A DNA stretch of 14,966 bases from G020354085 sp964629975 (GCA_964629975.1 CAZVUN010000073.1:1-14966); one strand, 5' to 3'; shown: positions 1 through 9,306, numbered from the stretch's first letter. Notes: generated by a model not told the origin, from the letters alone. Numbers and translations are program-made.

Positions 1-528
1 AACGAGGGGCGCGTCCCCTGCCGCCGGCACGGGCGCCTCGGCCTGCTCCTGCGTGCCGGTGGCAGCACTGCCGGGAACACTCGGTGCCGGCACGAGCGGC
101 GGTGCGCTCGACGGCGCCTGCGCACCGCGCCCCAGCCACCACACCAGCGCCAGGCCGCCGACCGCGAGCACCACCACCAGCGTGGCGAACTGCATCTTGC
201 TGTCGGCGGTGGTGAGCTGCGGCGGCGTCGCCGCCGCCTTGGGCGTCTCGATCGGCGCCGCCGCCGGCGTCGCCAACCGGTTGTAGCGCGCGATGATCTC
301 CTCGGCCGGCAACCCGAGGAGCTGGGCGTAGTTGCGCAGGTAACCGCGCACGTAGGTCGGTCCCGGCAGTTGCGCGTAGTCGTCGGCCTCGAGCGCCGCG
401 ATTTGCCTTGCCGCCAGGCGCAGCGTCTTGGCGACGTCCTCGACCGTCAGGCGCCGCTCGAGGCGCGCGTGCCGCAGCTGCGCGCCGGGACCGGACGGCG
501 TTGTCGCAGGATCAGTTTCGGTACGCAT
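1..528 (-). CDS. rodZ: Cytoskeleton protein RodZ, N-terminal part (cut by window edge)
   Basis: RodZ is an inner-membrane protein that links MreB to the wall-elongation machinery and sets rod shape. The 176 codons seen read in frame from ATG at 528 to base 1 with no stop. A cytoplasmic helix-turn-helix of the RodZ/Xre type occupies about residues 15-80, with the family-typical stretches LTVEDVAKTLRL and YVRGYLRNYAQLLGL. A single membrane segment (LVVVLAVGGLALVWWL) lies at residues 117-132, close to its place in E. coli RodZ. It is followed by a Pro/Ala-rich periplasmic linker. The C-terminal beta domain is outside the window. The gene starts 2 bases after the pilW stop, so the two are almost certainly cotranscribed. 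The same rlmN-pilF-rodZ order is known in E. coli. The family assignment is firm. Confidence 0.93.
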   Translation of the reverse strand, partial: MRTETDPATTPSGPGAQLRHARLERRLTVEDVAKTLRLAARQIAALEADDYAQLPGPTYVRGYLRNYAQLLGLPAEEIIARYNRLATPAAAPIETPKAAATPPQLTTADSKMQFATLVVVLAVGGLALVWWLGRGAQAPSSAPPLVPAPSVPGSAATGTQEQAEAPVPAAGDAPLV

Positions 529-530
529 GT

Positions 531-1310
531 CTACGGGGAACGCTGCCCGAGCAGCTCGCGCTTGAGGATGTCGGCCTCGGGCGAGTCGGGGAACTTGGTG
601 CGCAGGCGCACGGCGAACTTCGCCTCGGCCTCGCGGTTCTTGAGTGCGCGCTCGATGCGGTAGGCGAGCAACAGCGCCTCGGCGGTATCCGGCCCGCTCT
701 CGAAGTAGCGCTCCATGAAGCCGCGTGCCGAAAATGTCCGTCCGCTGTCATAGTTGATCCTGGCCATCTGGTAGAGCGCGCCCGGGAGACGCGGGTTGAT
801 CTTGAGCGCCTCGCGCAAGTACTTCTCCGCGGCCGCCGGTGCCGGTTTCCTCATCAGGCAGACCCCGGCGTTCAATCGCACCTCGGCCGGCGCGTTGTAC
901 GAGGCATCCGCAATCGCGCGCTCGAGGTGCTTGACACCCTCGTCGATCTGGCCGCGGTCACACAGATAGGCACCGTAGTTGTGGTGCAGCGCGGAGTTCT
1001 TCGGATCCTCGCGCAAGGCAATGCGAAAGTGCTTTTCCGCCTGGTCGTACTGCTTCATGCGCCACTGCACGATCGCCATGACGTTGTTGGCCTGGGCGTC
1101 ATCGGGACTCAGGCCGAGGGTCTTTTCGAGCCGCTCCTTGGCCGCCGGCAGATTGTTCTGCTGCATGTAGGCGATGGCGAGCTGGATGTCGGTCTGCACC
1201 AGACGCTGCTTGCGCGCGTCTTCCGCTTCGCGCTCCGCCTGCGTGGCACACGCCGCCAGCAGCGCGACTCCGGCGAGCACGGCCGCGCGCGCCGCCCCCG
1301 AGGACGTCAC
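531..1310 (-). CDS. pilW: Type IV pilus biogenesis lipoprotein PilW/PilF (TPR)
   Basis: This is an outer-membrane TPR lipoprotein that, in this family, helps the PilQ secretin assemble. The 259-residue product begins with a lipoprotein signal: a hydrophobic stretch, then LLAAC, with the lipidated Cys at residue 21. TPR-type helical repeats follow, with hallmarks such as AIAYMQQNNLPAAKERLEKT, QYDQAEKHFRIALREDP and APAAAEKYLREALKINP. The length matches PilF/PilW (about 250). The start is GTG: the sequence GTGA holds both this start and the TGA stop of rlmN, a 4-base overlap that implies translational coupling. The rodZ start is 2 bases downstream. No other pilus gene is in the window, so a pilus role rests on the family. 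The gene is called pilF in some species. Confidence 0.92.
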   Translation of the reverse strand: MTSSGAARAAVLAGVALLAACATQAEREAEDARKQRLVQTDIQLAIAYMQQNNLPAAKERLEKTLGLSPDDAQANNVMAIVQWRMKQYDQAEKHFRIALREDPKNSALHHNYGAYLCDRGQIDEGVKHLERAIADASYNAPAEVRLNAGVCLMRKPAPAAAEKYLREALKINPRLPGALYQMARINYDSGRTFSARGFMERYFESGPDTAEALLLAYRIERALKNREAEAKFAVRLRTKFPDSPEADILKRELLGQRSP

Positions 1311-2401
1311 AGCGCACCCGAACGCTGCGCCAGGCGCGCCTGGCGGCGGGTACGGTCGCGCACGCGACCCGCGAGCTGACCGCAGGCCGCATCGATGTCG
1401 TCGCCTCGCGGCCGGCGCGTGATCGTCGTGAGGCCGGCGCGTATCAGCACCTCGCGGAAGCGCTCGAGGCGCTCGCCGCTCGAGCGCTGGTAGCGCCCCT
1501 GCGGGAAGGGGTTGAACGGAATCAGGTTGACCTTGGACGGTACGTCGGCGAGCAGCGCCACCAGGTCGTGCGCTTCCTGCACGCTGTCGTTGACGCCATC
1601 GAGCATGACATATTCGAAGGTGATGCGCCGGTGCGGCTGATGTTCGACGTAGCGGCGGCAGGCGGCGAGCAGCTCACGGATCGGATACTTGCGGTTGAGC
1701 GGCACCAGCTCATCGCGCAGCGCGTCGCGCGTGGCATGCAGCGACACCGCGAGGCTCACCGGACACTCCTCGCGCAGACGATCGATCATCGGCACCAGGC
1801 CGGCGGTGCTGAGCGTAACGCGCCGGCGCGACAGGCCGTAGGCGAAGTCGTCCAGCATGACACGCATCGCCGTCACGACGTTGTCGAAATTGAGCAGCGG
1901 CTCACCCATGCCCATGAGCACGACATTGGTGATCCGGCGCGTGCGGCGGGCATCATGGCCCAGGGCATCGGCGGCCAGCCACAGCTGACCGATGATCTCG
2001 GCCGCCGTCAGGTTGCGGTTGAACCCCTGGTGCCCGGTCGCGCAAAAACTGCAATTGAGCATGCAGCCGACCTGCGACGACACGCACAAGGTGCCGCGCT
2101 CGAGCTCGGGGATGTACACCGTCTCGACGCAGTTGCCGTCCTCAAGCTGCACCAGGAACTTGCGAGTCCCGTCGGCCGCGCGCTGGTCCTGCGCGAGCCG
2201 CGGCAGACGCAAGGCCGCGCCCTCGGCCAGGCGCGCGCGCAGCGCCTTGCTCAGGTTGGTCATGGTCGCGAAGTCGCGCGCGCCGTACTGATGCACCCAC
2301 TGCACCACCTGGCTGGCGCGAAACGGCTTCTCGCCGAGCGCGACGAAAAATCGCTCCAGTCCTTCGCGGTCGAGATCGAGCAGATTGGTCGGTTCGGTCA
2401 T
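1307..2401 (-). CDS. rlmN: 23S rRNA A2503 / tRNA A37 C2-methyltransferase RlmN (radical SAM)
   Basis: RlmN uses radical SAM chemistry to methylate C2 of A2503 in 23S rRNA and A37 in some tRNAs. The 364-residue protein has the CxxxCxxC cluster motif at C113, C117 and C120. It also has both mechanistic cysteines: C106 (E. coli C118) and C340 (E. coli C355, in DDIDAACGQLAG). Other family marks are GMGEPLLN at 164-171 and LAVSLHA at 217-223. Its N-terminal helical RNA-binding part is present. It follows iscX by 134 bases and overlaps pilW by 4. It needs a [4Fe-4S] cluster, so its place behind an Fe-S assembly operon is sensible, though the order may simply be ancestral. No clear Shine-Dalgarno precedes the ATG. 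The call is secure. Confidence 0.97.
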   Translation of the reverse strand: MTEPTNLLDLDREGLERFFVALGEKPFRASQVVQWVHQYGARDFATMTNLSKALRARLAEGAALRLPRLAQDQRAADGTRKFLVQLEDGNCVETVYIPELERGTLCVSSQVGCMLNCSFCATGHQGFNRNLTAAEIIGQLWLAADALGHDARRTRRITNVVLMGMGEPLLNFDNVVTAMRVMLDDFAYGLSRRRVTLSTAGLVPMIDRLREECPVSLAVSLHATRDALRDELVPLNRKYPIRELLAACRRYVEHQPHRRITFEYVMLDGVNDSVQEAHDLVALLADVPSKVNLIPFNPFPQGRYQRSSGERLERFREVLIRAGLTTITRRPRGDDIDAACGQLAGRVRDRTRRQARLAQRSGAL

Positions 2402-2470
2402 CGCTTGGTACGCCTGCGCGCGCCCGCAACCGTTGGAAATTCCAGCGCTTTTGGGCGGTAGGCGGGCGCT

Positions 2471-2499
2471 AGTTTAGCCGCTAATGGCGGCGCGAACAA
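2471..2499 (-). promoter_or_regulatory. Possible sigma-70 promoter for rlmN-pilW-rodZ
   Basis: Reading the minus strand, TTGTTC (2499-2494) and TAAACT (2476-2471) are exactly 17 bases apart. The boxes match consensus at only 3/6 and 4/6 positions. The position, about 70 bases before the rlmN start, is suitable. The prediction is weak; readthrough from iscX is equally possible. Confidence 0.3.
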
Positions 2500-2505
2500 T
2501 CGCGC
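2490..2505 (-). other. Short GC-rich hairpin in the iscX-rlmN gap
   Basis: The arms GCGCGA and TCGCGC close a 4-base loop in the 134-base gap after iscX. No T-run follows, so this is not a standard intrinsic terminator. It overlaps the candidate -35 box of rlmN. Nothing else stands out in the gap apart from the palindrome CCGCCGGCGG just after the iscX stop. Confidence 0.25.
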
Positions 2506-2535
2506 GCGCCACCCCGGGACAACCGCCGGCGGGCC

Positions 2536-2739
2536 TCAACCGTCGTGTTCGTCGGCCCAGGCCAACTGGATGGCCTCGAGGATCTTCTCGCCGGAGCGCT
2601 GCGGGTCGTCGCTGAACTCCGGCAGCGCCGTCACCCAGGCATGCAGGTCGGTAAAACGCACCCCCATGGGGTCGACGTCCGGGTGGGTCTCGGCCAGCCG
2701 GATGGCGATCTCGCGCGTGTCGGTCCACTTGAGTGTCAT
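2536..2739 (-). CDS. iscX: Fe-S cluster assembly protein IscX
   Basis: IscX (YfhJ) is a small acidic protein that binds IscS and iron. It slows or tunes cluster assembly and is a candidate iron donor or regulator. The 67-residue product matches the family length (66 in E. coli). It carries the expected pattern: LKWTDTREIAIRLAETHPDVDP, then RFTDLHAWV, then EAIQLAWADE near the end, rich in Asp and Glu. The gene lies 12 bases after fdx, the usual last position in isc operons. A purine-rich stretch (AGGGGGCAAGGGG) directly before the ATG supports the start. Presence of iscX usually goes with a bacterial-type hscBA and fdx system, as seen here. Confidence 0.95.
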   Translation of the reverse strand: MTLKWTDTREIAIRLAETHPDVDPMGVRFTDLHAWVTALPEFSDDPQRSGEKILEAIQLAWADEHDG

Positions 2740-2751
2740 ACCCCTTGCCCC

Positions 2752-3090
2752 CTAGTGATGTTCCGAAGCCAGGTTGATGGTGTAGCGTGGGATCTCCACG
2801 ACCAGATCGGCATCGCCGACACGCGCCTGGCAAGACAGGCGCGACTGCGGCTCCAGCCCCCAGGCCTTGTCGAGCAGGTCCTCTTCCTTTTCGTCAGCGG
2901 CCGCCAGACTGTCGAACCCCTCGCGAATGATGACGTGACAGGTCGTGCAGGCGCATGACTTCTCGCAGGCATGCTCGATGGCAATGCCGGCATCCAGGGC
3001 CGCATCGCAGATGCTGGTGCCCGGCGCGACCGTAATGGTCTTGCCCTGCGGGCAGATCTCGGGGTGCGGCAGAAAGGTGATCCGGGTCAT
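2752..3090 (-). CDS. fdx: ISC-type [2Fe-2S] ferredoxin Fdx
   Basis: This adrenodoxin-type ferredoxin supplies electrons for cluster assembly on IscU. It has 112 residues (111 in E. coli). The ligand cysteines C42, C48, C51 and C87 sit at the same numbers as in E. coli Fdx, together with the non-ligand C46. The segments EHACEKSCACTTCHVI and DKAWGLEPQSRLSCQARV are nearly invariant in the family, as is the C-terminal EIPRYTIN. The gene lies 15 bases after hscA and 12 before iscX, so it belongs to the same transcript. The Shine-Dalgarno before the ATG is weak (ACGGAC). The assignment is secure. Confidence 0.97.
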   Translation of the reverse strand: MTRITFLPHPEICPQGKTITVAPGTSICDAALDAGIAIEHACEKSCACTTCHVIIREGFDSLAAADEKEEDLLDKAWGLEPQSRLSCQARVGDADLVVEIPRYTINLASEHH

Positions 3091-3105
3091 GTCCGTGCGT
3101 TCGCG

Positions 3106-4986
<1,881 letters not shown>

Positions 4987-4992
4987 GGTCGT

Positions 4993-5003
4993 GGAGGAGG
5001 TGA
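4993..5003 (-). promoter_or_regulatory. Anti-Shine-Dalgarno-like stretch in the hscA leader
   Basis: On the hscA message, six bases before the start codon, the sequence reads UCACCUCCUCC. Its first nine bases match the 3' end of bacterial 16S rRNA (the anti-Shine-Dalgarno itself) rather than its complement. No GGAGG-like site precedes hscA. On the plus strand the same bases form a near-perfect ribosome binding site, GGAGGAGGTG, 7-8 bases before an ATG at 5010 that opens a 17-codon arginine-rich frame. That the sequence is there is certain; any role is inference. Confidence 0.4.
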
Positions 5004-5034
5004 AATCGGATGAAACGGCAGCGCGCTGCGCGCC

Positions 5035-5571
5035 CTAGGCGAGCTCTTCTTCGAGTTCGCTGACCTCGTGCAGGAGCTTGTCAAGAAACTGCATCTCGCG
5101 GATCGCGTTGCGCGCCGGGCGCACATCCGCGCTGGCCGCGGCCACGCTCTCCCGGAATTCGCGCGTCTTGGACTCGAGGCGCCGCTGGATGTCGTTGGCC
5201 AGCTCGGCCAGACGCTTGTGCGGGGCGGCGTCGGCACGCACCGCTTCCAGCGCCTCGCGCAGTTCCATCTGCTCCATCAGGAAGTGCGGATCCATGGCGG
5301 TGTCGGTCTCGTCACGCAGCTCGACGCCGCGCAGTCCCAGCAGATAGCGCCCGCGCCGCACCGGGTCCTTGAGCGTCTGGTAGGCCTCGTTGACGAGCGT
5401 GGTCCACTGCATCGACAGGCGGCGCTCCTGGTCCGGGGCGCTGGCGAACCGGTCCGGATGCACGCGCCGCGCCAACTCCCGGTAGCGCGCTGCCAGCACG
5501 GATGGCTCGATATCGAAGTCCACGGGCAGACCGAACAGCTCGAAGAAGTTCTTGCTCGCGGCGCCTTGCAC
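5035..5571 (-). CDS. hscB: J-domain co-chaperone HscB
   Basis: HscB binds IscU and presents it to HscA while stimulating the HscA ATPase. I place the start at GTG 5571, giving about 178 residues (171 in E. coli). The frame can be read upstream to 5613, but that would overlap the end of iscA and extend far beyond the family N-terminus, which begins just before FFELFGLP. A GGGGG stretch lies 8 bases ahead of the GTG. The J-domain occupies about the first 75 residues, with HPD at 38-40 followed by RFA. The C-terminal three-helix IscU-binding domain includes FLMEQMELREALEA. The gene lies 17 bases after iscA and 48 before hscA. The identity is secure; the exact start is probable. Confidence 0.93.
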   Translation of the reverse strand: MQGAASKNFFELFGLPVDFDIEPSVLAARYRELARRVHPDRFASAPDQERRLSMQWTTLVNEAYQTLKDPVRRGRYLLGLRGVELRDETDTAMDPHFLMEQMELREALEAVRADAAPHKRLAELANDIQRRLESKTREFRESVAAASADVRPARNAIREMQFLDKLLHEVSELEEELA

Positions 5572-5588
5572 GCGGACGACCCCCGGAC

Positions 5589-5912
5589 CTAGACGTTGAA
5601 GCTTTCGCCGCAACCGCAGCTGTTCTTGACGTTCGGGTTGTTGAACTTGAAGCCCTCGTTCAGTCCCTCGCGCGAGTAGTCGAGCTCGGTACCGTCGAGA
5701 TAGATAAGGCTCTTCGGATCGACGATCACCTTGACGCCGTGCGACTCGTACACCACATCCTCCGGCTCGATGCGGTCGGCATACTCCAGGACATACGCCT
5801 TGCCCGAACAGCCGGAGGAGCGCACGCCGAGGCGCAGGCCCGCGCCCTTGCCGCGTTGCTCGATGAACTTGCGCACGCGTTCTGCAGCGCTTGCAGTCAA
5901 TGTTACCGCCAT
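5589..5912 (-). CDS. iscA: A-type Fe-S carrier protein IscA
   Basis: IscA takes clusters from the IscU scaffold and passes them to apo-proteins, particularly for [4Fe-4S] maturation; it also binds iron. From ATG 5912 the product has 107 residues, exactly the E. coli length. The three invariant cysteines are at 35, 99 and 101 (SGCSGKAY and NSCGCGESF). A longer reading frame upstream (to 6008) would run into iscU and lacks family similarity, so I reject it. A good site, AAGGTGA, lies 5 bases before the chosen ATG. The gene is 37 bases after iscU. It could be called an ErpA-like protein from sequence alone, but position and the match to IscA favour iscA. Confidence 0.96.
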   Translation of the reverse strand: MAVTLTASAAERVRKFIEQRGKGAGLRLGVRSSGCSGKAYVLEYADRIEPEDVVYESHGVKVIVDPKSLIYLDGTELDYSREGLNEGFKFNNPNVKNSCGCGESFNV

Positions 5913-5949
5913 AGGATCACCTTCACAGTCTGTCCACCGTTCCAACACC

Positions 5950-6342
5950 TCAGGCCGCGTCCGCCTTTTGCTTGCTCTGCAGGTCGGCGATGGCGGCCTT
6001 GATCGCATCCTCGGCCAGCACCGAGCAGTGGATCTTCACCGGCGGCAGTGCCAGCTCCTCGGCAATCTGGGTATTCTTGATCTGCGCGGCCTCGGCCAGC
6101 GTCTTGCCCTTGACCCACTCGGTCAGCAGCGAGCTCGAGGCAATGGCGCTGCCGCAGCCGTAGGTCTTGAACTTGGCATCCTCGATCACGCCCTGGGCGT
6201 TGACCTTGATCTGCAACTTCATCACGTCGCCGCAGGCCGGCGCGCCGACCATGCCGGTGCCGACGTTGGGATCGTTCTTGTCGAGCGCGCCGACGTTGCG
6301 CGGGTTTTCGTAGTGATCCAACACTTTGTCGCTGTATGCCAT
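5950..6342 (-). CDS. iscU: Fe-S cluster scaffold IscU
   Basis: IscU is the scaffold on which [2Fe-2S] clusters form from IscS-derived sulfur and iron. The 130-residue protein (128 in E. coli) has the three cluster cysteines C37, C63 and C106. It also has D39, whose replacement is known to stabilise the cluster, and H105. The HscA recognition loop LPPVK is at 99-103. The start MAYSDKVLDHYENPRNVG is nearly identical to other IscU proteins. A Shine-Dalgarno AGGAGAG lies 5 bases before the ATG. The gene follows iscS by 32 bases. With iscS, hscB and hscA beside it, the full delivery route is present. Confidence 0.98.
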   Translation of the reverse strand: MAYSDKVLDHYENPRNVGALDKNDPNVGTGMVGAPACGDVMKLQIKVNAQGVIEDAKFKTYGCGSAIASSSLLTEWVKGKTLAEAAQIKNTQIAEELALPPVKIHCSVLAEDAIKAAIADLQSKQKADAA

Positions 6343-6374
6343 GACGTCTCTCCTGGTGCTAAGTTACTCGGAAT

Positions 6375-7589
6375 TCAATGGGCGGCCCACTGCACCTTGC
6401 TCAGGTCCACGCCGTCCTTGTACATCTCCCACAGCGGCGACAGCTCGCGCAGCTTGGCGACCTTTTCCTTCACCAGCTTGGCGGTGTAGTCGATCTCTTC
6501 CTCGGTGGTGAAACGGCCGATGGTGAAGCGAATCGAGCTGTGCGCCAGCTCGTCGTTGCGGCCGAGCGCGCGCAGCACGTACGAGGGCTCGAGACTCGCC
6601 GAGGTGCACGCCGAACCGGACGACACGGCGATGTCCTTGAGCGCCATGATCAGCGATTCGCCCTCGACGAAGTTGAAGCTCACGTTCAGGTTGCCGGCCA
6701 CGCGCTGCTCAAGGTCGCCGTTGATGTAGACCTCTTCCATGTCGCGCAGCGCCGCCAGCAGGCGGTTGCGCAGCATGCGGATGCGCTCGTTGTCGCTCGC
6801 CATCTCGAGCCTGGCCAGGCGGTAGGCCTCGCCCATGCCCACGCACTGGTGCGTGGCGAGCGTGCCGGAGCGCATGCCGCGTTCATGACCGCCGCCGTGG
6901 ATCTGCGCCTCGAGGCGCACGCGCGGCTTGCGTCGGACGTACAGCGCGCCGATGCCCTTGGGGCCGTAGGTCTTGTGCGCCGACAGCGACATGAGATCGA
7001 TGTTCATGGCATTGACGTCGATCGGCACCTTGCCGGTGCTCTGCGCCGCGTCGCTGTGCAACAGCACGCCGCGCGCGCGTGTGATTCTGCCGATGGCGGC
7101 GAGATCCTGGATCACGCCGATCTCGTTGTTCACGTGCATCACCGACACCAGGATCGTGTCGGGCCGGATCGCGGCCTCGAGCTTGGCGATGTCGAGCAGG
7201 CCGTTCGGCTCCGGGTCGAGATACGTGACCTCGTAGCCGCGCCGCTCGAGCTGCCGGCACGTGTCGAGGACCGCCTTGTGCTCGGTCTTGCAGGTAATGA
7301 GGTGCTTGCCCTTCTTGGCGTAGAACTCGGCCACGCCCTTGAGCGCCAGGTTGTTGGCCTCGGTGGCACCGGAGGTCCAGACGATCTCCTTCGGATCGGC
7401 ACCGATGAGCGCGGCCACGTGGCCGCGCGCCTCTTCCACCGCCGCCTCCGCCTTCCAGCCGAAGGTATGCGAGCGCGAGGCCGGATTGCCGAACTCGCCG
7501 TCGAGCGTCAGGTAACTGCACATCTTCTCCGCCACACGCGGGTCGACCGGCGTGGTCGCGGAGTAGTCGAGATAGATCGGCTTCTTCAT
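6375..7589 (-). CDS. iscS: Cysteine desulfurase IscS
   Basis: IscS is the PLP enzyme that turns L-cysteine into alanine and an enzyme-bound persulfide, supplying IscU and, in many bacteria, tRNA thiolation and cofactor synthesis. The protein has 404 residues, identical in length to E. coli IscS. Key residues fall on the E. coli numbers: H104, the PLP lysine K206 (SAHKTYGPKG), and the persulfide cysteine C328 in SSGSACTSASLEPSYVLRAL. The C-terminal tail used to bind IscU is intact and ends VQWAAH. A strong AAGGAA lies 6 bases before the ATG. The gene starts 13 bases after a second cysteine desulfurase gene, which is the odd feature here. The call is secure. Confidence 0.98.
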   Translation of the reverse strand: MKKPIYLDYSATTPVDPRVAEKMCSYLTLDGEFGNPASRSHTFGWKAEAAVEEARGHVAALIGADPKEIVWTSGATEANNLALKGVAEFYAKKGKHLITCKTEHKAVLDTCRQLERRGYEVTYLDPEPNGLLDIAKLEAAIRPDTILVSVMHVNNEIGVIQDLAAIGRITRARGVLLHSDAAQSTGKVPIDVNAMNIDLMSLSAHKTYGPKGIGALYVRRKPRVRLEAQIHGGGHERGMRSGTLATHQCVGMGEAYRLARLEMASDNERIRMLRNRLLAALRDMEEVYINGDLEQRVAGNLNVSFNFVEGESLIMALKDIAVSSGSACTSASLEPSYVLRALGRNDELAHSSIRFTIGRFTTEEEIDYTAKLVKEKVAKLRELSPLWEMYKDGVDLSKVQWAAH

Positions 7590-7602
7590 CGCAATTCCTT
7601 TC

Positions 7603-8787
7603 TCAATTCATCAACTCGCAGTTCACCGTTTCGACGTATCCGCCGGTTGCACGGCGCCGCCCCGGGCGCAACCGCGCCAGAATGCCCGCGAGCGCGCTCA
7701 CGAAGGCGTCCACATCGCTGTCGGTGTTACCCATGCCAAAACTCACGCGCACCGAGCCGCGCGCCAGCTCCTCATCGATGCCCATGGCGAGCAGGATCGG
7801 ATTGGGCTCGGTGCGCCCGCTCGCGCATGCCGAACCGCTCGACACCGCCATGCCGGCGCGGTCGAGCTGCATCAGCAGCGTCTCGCCATCCACGCCGCGC
7901 ACCGCGAAGCACACGGTATTCGGCAGGCGGCGCGCGCCTGCAGAAAGGATATCGATCTCGCCGATGGCGCGCAGCCCTGACTCGAGCCGGGCGCGCAAGC
8001 GCTCGGTCGTCACCGCGTAGGTTGCCAGGCGCTTGCGCGCCAGCGCCGCCGCGGCACCGAACCCGACAATGCCCGCGACGTTCTCCGTACCGGAGCGCAG
8101 GCCGCGCTCCTGGCCGCCGCCGTGCAACAGCGGCCGCAGTTCAACCGCCTTGTCGACCACCAGGGCACCGACGCCCTTCGGCCCATGGATCTTGTGCGCC
8201 GAGAGCGACAGCAGCTGCACGCCGCTCTGCCCGAAGTCGACCGGCAGCTTGCCCGCCGCCTGCACCGCGTCGCTGTGAAACACGGCGCCACGGGCACGCG
8301 CGCGCTGCGCCAGTGCCGCGATGTCCTGCACGACACCGGTCTCGTTGTTGGCGGCCATGATGGAAACCAGTGCCGGCCGCCGCGTGAGCTGTTGCTCGAA
8401 CGCCTCGAGCTGCACCCGGCCGTCGCGGTCGACCGCAACCGTGCCGATCGTCCAACCGCGTCCGGCCAGCGCGTGTGCCGTCTGCGCGACGGACGCGTGC
8501 TCGGTCGCCCCGATCAGGATCTCGCCCGGCGCGAGCGGCGCCACGGTTCCGCACAGCGCGAGGTTGTTGGCCTCCGTGCCGCCGCTCGTGAACAGCACCT
8601 GACTGGGGTGCGCACCCACTAACTCGGCCACCTGTTCGCGTGCGACGTCGATGGCGCTGCGCGCCATGCGCCCGAACCGATGCACGCTCGAGGGATTGCC
8701 GTACTGCTCACGCAGGAACGGCAGCATCGCCTCCAGCACCTGCGCATCGACCGGGGTCGTTGCGTTGTGATCCAAATAGACCGGCAT
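7603..8787 (-). CDS. Second cysteine desulfurase (NifS/IscS group I) in the isc operon
   Basis: This is a PLP-dependent cysteine desulfurase, 394 residues, clearly related to but distinct from the IscS next to it. It keeps the catalytic set: H97, PLP lysine K199 (SAHKIHGPKG) and persulfide cysteine C321 (SSGSACASGRTEPNPILLAMG). The Cys loop differs from the IscS form (SSGSACTSASLEPSYVLRALG). The C-terminus also differs: it lacks the SPLWEMYKDG...WAAH IscU-docking tail and ends YVETVNCELMN. It lies 21 bases after iscR and 13 before iscS. No good ribosome site precedes its ATG. A desulfurase for a particular partner, or a back-up for IscS, would fit. Whether it feeds IscU cannot be read from sequence. 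Confidence 0.92.
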   Translation of the reverse strand: MPVYLDHNATTPVDAQVLEAMLPFLREQYGNPSSVHRFGRMARSAIDVAREQVAELVGAHPSQVLFTSGGTEANNLALCGTVAPLAPGEILIGATEHASVAQTAHALAGRGWTIGTVAVDRDGRVQLEAFEQQLTRRPALVSIMAANNETGVVQDIAALAQRARARGAVFHSDAVQAAGKLPVDFGQSGVQLLSLSAHKIHGPKGVGALVVDKAVELRPLLHGGGQERGLRSGTENVAGIVGFGAAAALARKRLATYAVTTERLRARLESGLRAIGEIDILSAGARRLPNTVCFAVRGVDGETLLMQLDRAGMAVSSGSACASGRTEPNPILLAMGIDEELARGSVRVSFGMGNTDSDVDAFVSALAGILARLRPGRRRATGGYVETVNCELMN

Positions 8788-8808
8788 CGACGTGGGCCAA
8801 GGCGCTCG

Positions 8809-9264
8809 TCAGCTCGCCACCGCCTGCAGGCGCCCGCGTTGGCGCGTGGCCACTTCCTGAACGTGCGGACGCGCCACCAGGTCGGCGAGCGTGATGCCGT
8901 TCAGGAACTCGTAGATGCGGTTGCTCAAGTCTTCCCACAGCTGGTGGGTCAGGCAGACATCGTCACCGTCGCAGTTCTTCTCGCCGCCGCAGCGGCGTGC
9001 ATCGATGTTCTCGTTGATCGCCACGATGATCTCCGCGACCGATATCTTGGCCGGATCCATCGCGAGGTTGTAGCCCCCGCCTGGACCGCGCACGCTGTCC
9101 ACCAGCCCGCTGCGGCGCAGCTTGGCGAACAACTGTTCGAGATACGACAAGGAGATGCCCTGGCGACGGGCGATGTCTGCGAGGGTCGTGGCGCCCTTGT
9201 CGTAGTGCAGCGCCAGATCCAGCATCGCGGTTACGGCGTAACGGCCCTTGGTAGTCAGTTTCAT
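8809..9264 (-). CDS. iscR: Fe-S responsive repressor IscR (Rrf2 family)
   Basis: IscR senses Fe-S status through a [2Fe-2S] cluster: the holo form represses the isc operon at type 1 sites, and apo or holo forms act at type 2 sites. The 151-residue protein has the N-terminal winged helix (MKLTTKGRYAVTAMLDLA, and SLSYLEQLFAKLRRSGLV as recognition region). The cluster ligands C92, C98, C104 and H107 all sit at the E. coli numbers. The C-terminal tail is shorter than or similar to that of E. coli. It is the first isc gene, 65 bases after cysE, and its upstream region holds a strong IscR box over the predicted promoter. Ribosome site is modest (GGGAA, 7 bases before ATG). Confidence 0.97.
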   Translation of the reverse strand: MKLTTKGRYAVTAMLDLALHYDKGATTLADIARRQGISLSYLEQLFAKLRRSGLVDSVRGPGGGYNLAMDPAKISVAEIIVAINENIDARRCGGEKNCDGDDVCLTHQLWEDLSNRIYEFLNGITLADLVARPHVQEVATRQRGRLQAVAS

Positions 9265-9281
9265 GGCTCAGTTCCCGGCGA

Positions 9282-9306
9282 ATGGTTGACAGGTGAAATC
9301 AGTTTT
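9282..9306. promoter_or_regulatory. Possible second, degenerate IscR box
   Basis: On the plus strand this 25-base stretch begins ATGGTTGAC and has AAATCAG in its second half. By my comparison it agrees with the type 1 IscR consensus (ATASYYGACTRWWWYAGTCRRSTAT) at about 17 of 25 positions. It covers the predicted -10 and start-site region of iscR, next to the stronger box. E. coli iscR also has two adjacent sites. The call is tentative. Confidence 0.4.

Noticed and set aside
408..1379. A 323-codon plus-strand frame across pilW and rodZ
   Set aside because: It covers the antisense of clear pilW and rodZ coding sequence and shows no family features.
1568..2461. A 297-codon plus-strand frame antisense to rlmN
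   Set aside because: rlmN on the other strand has all catalytic residues; this one has none of any known family.
2476..2493. Hairpin GCCGC-TAATG-GCGGC as a terminator of the isc operon
   Set aside because: The stem is only five base pairs and no T-run follows in the direction of transcription.
5913..6008. N-terminal extension of IscA into iscU
   Set aside because: The ATG at 5912 gives exactly the family length and has a good ribosome site.
6378..8360. A 660-codon plus-strand frame antisense to the two desulfurase genes
   Set aside because: A shadow of iscS and the second desulfurase; the translation is His/Arg-rich and lacks domain features.
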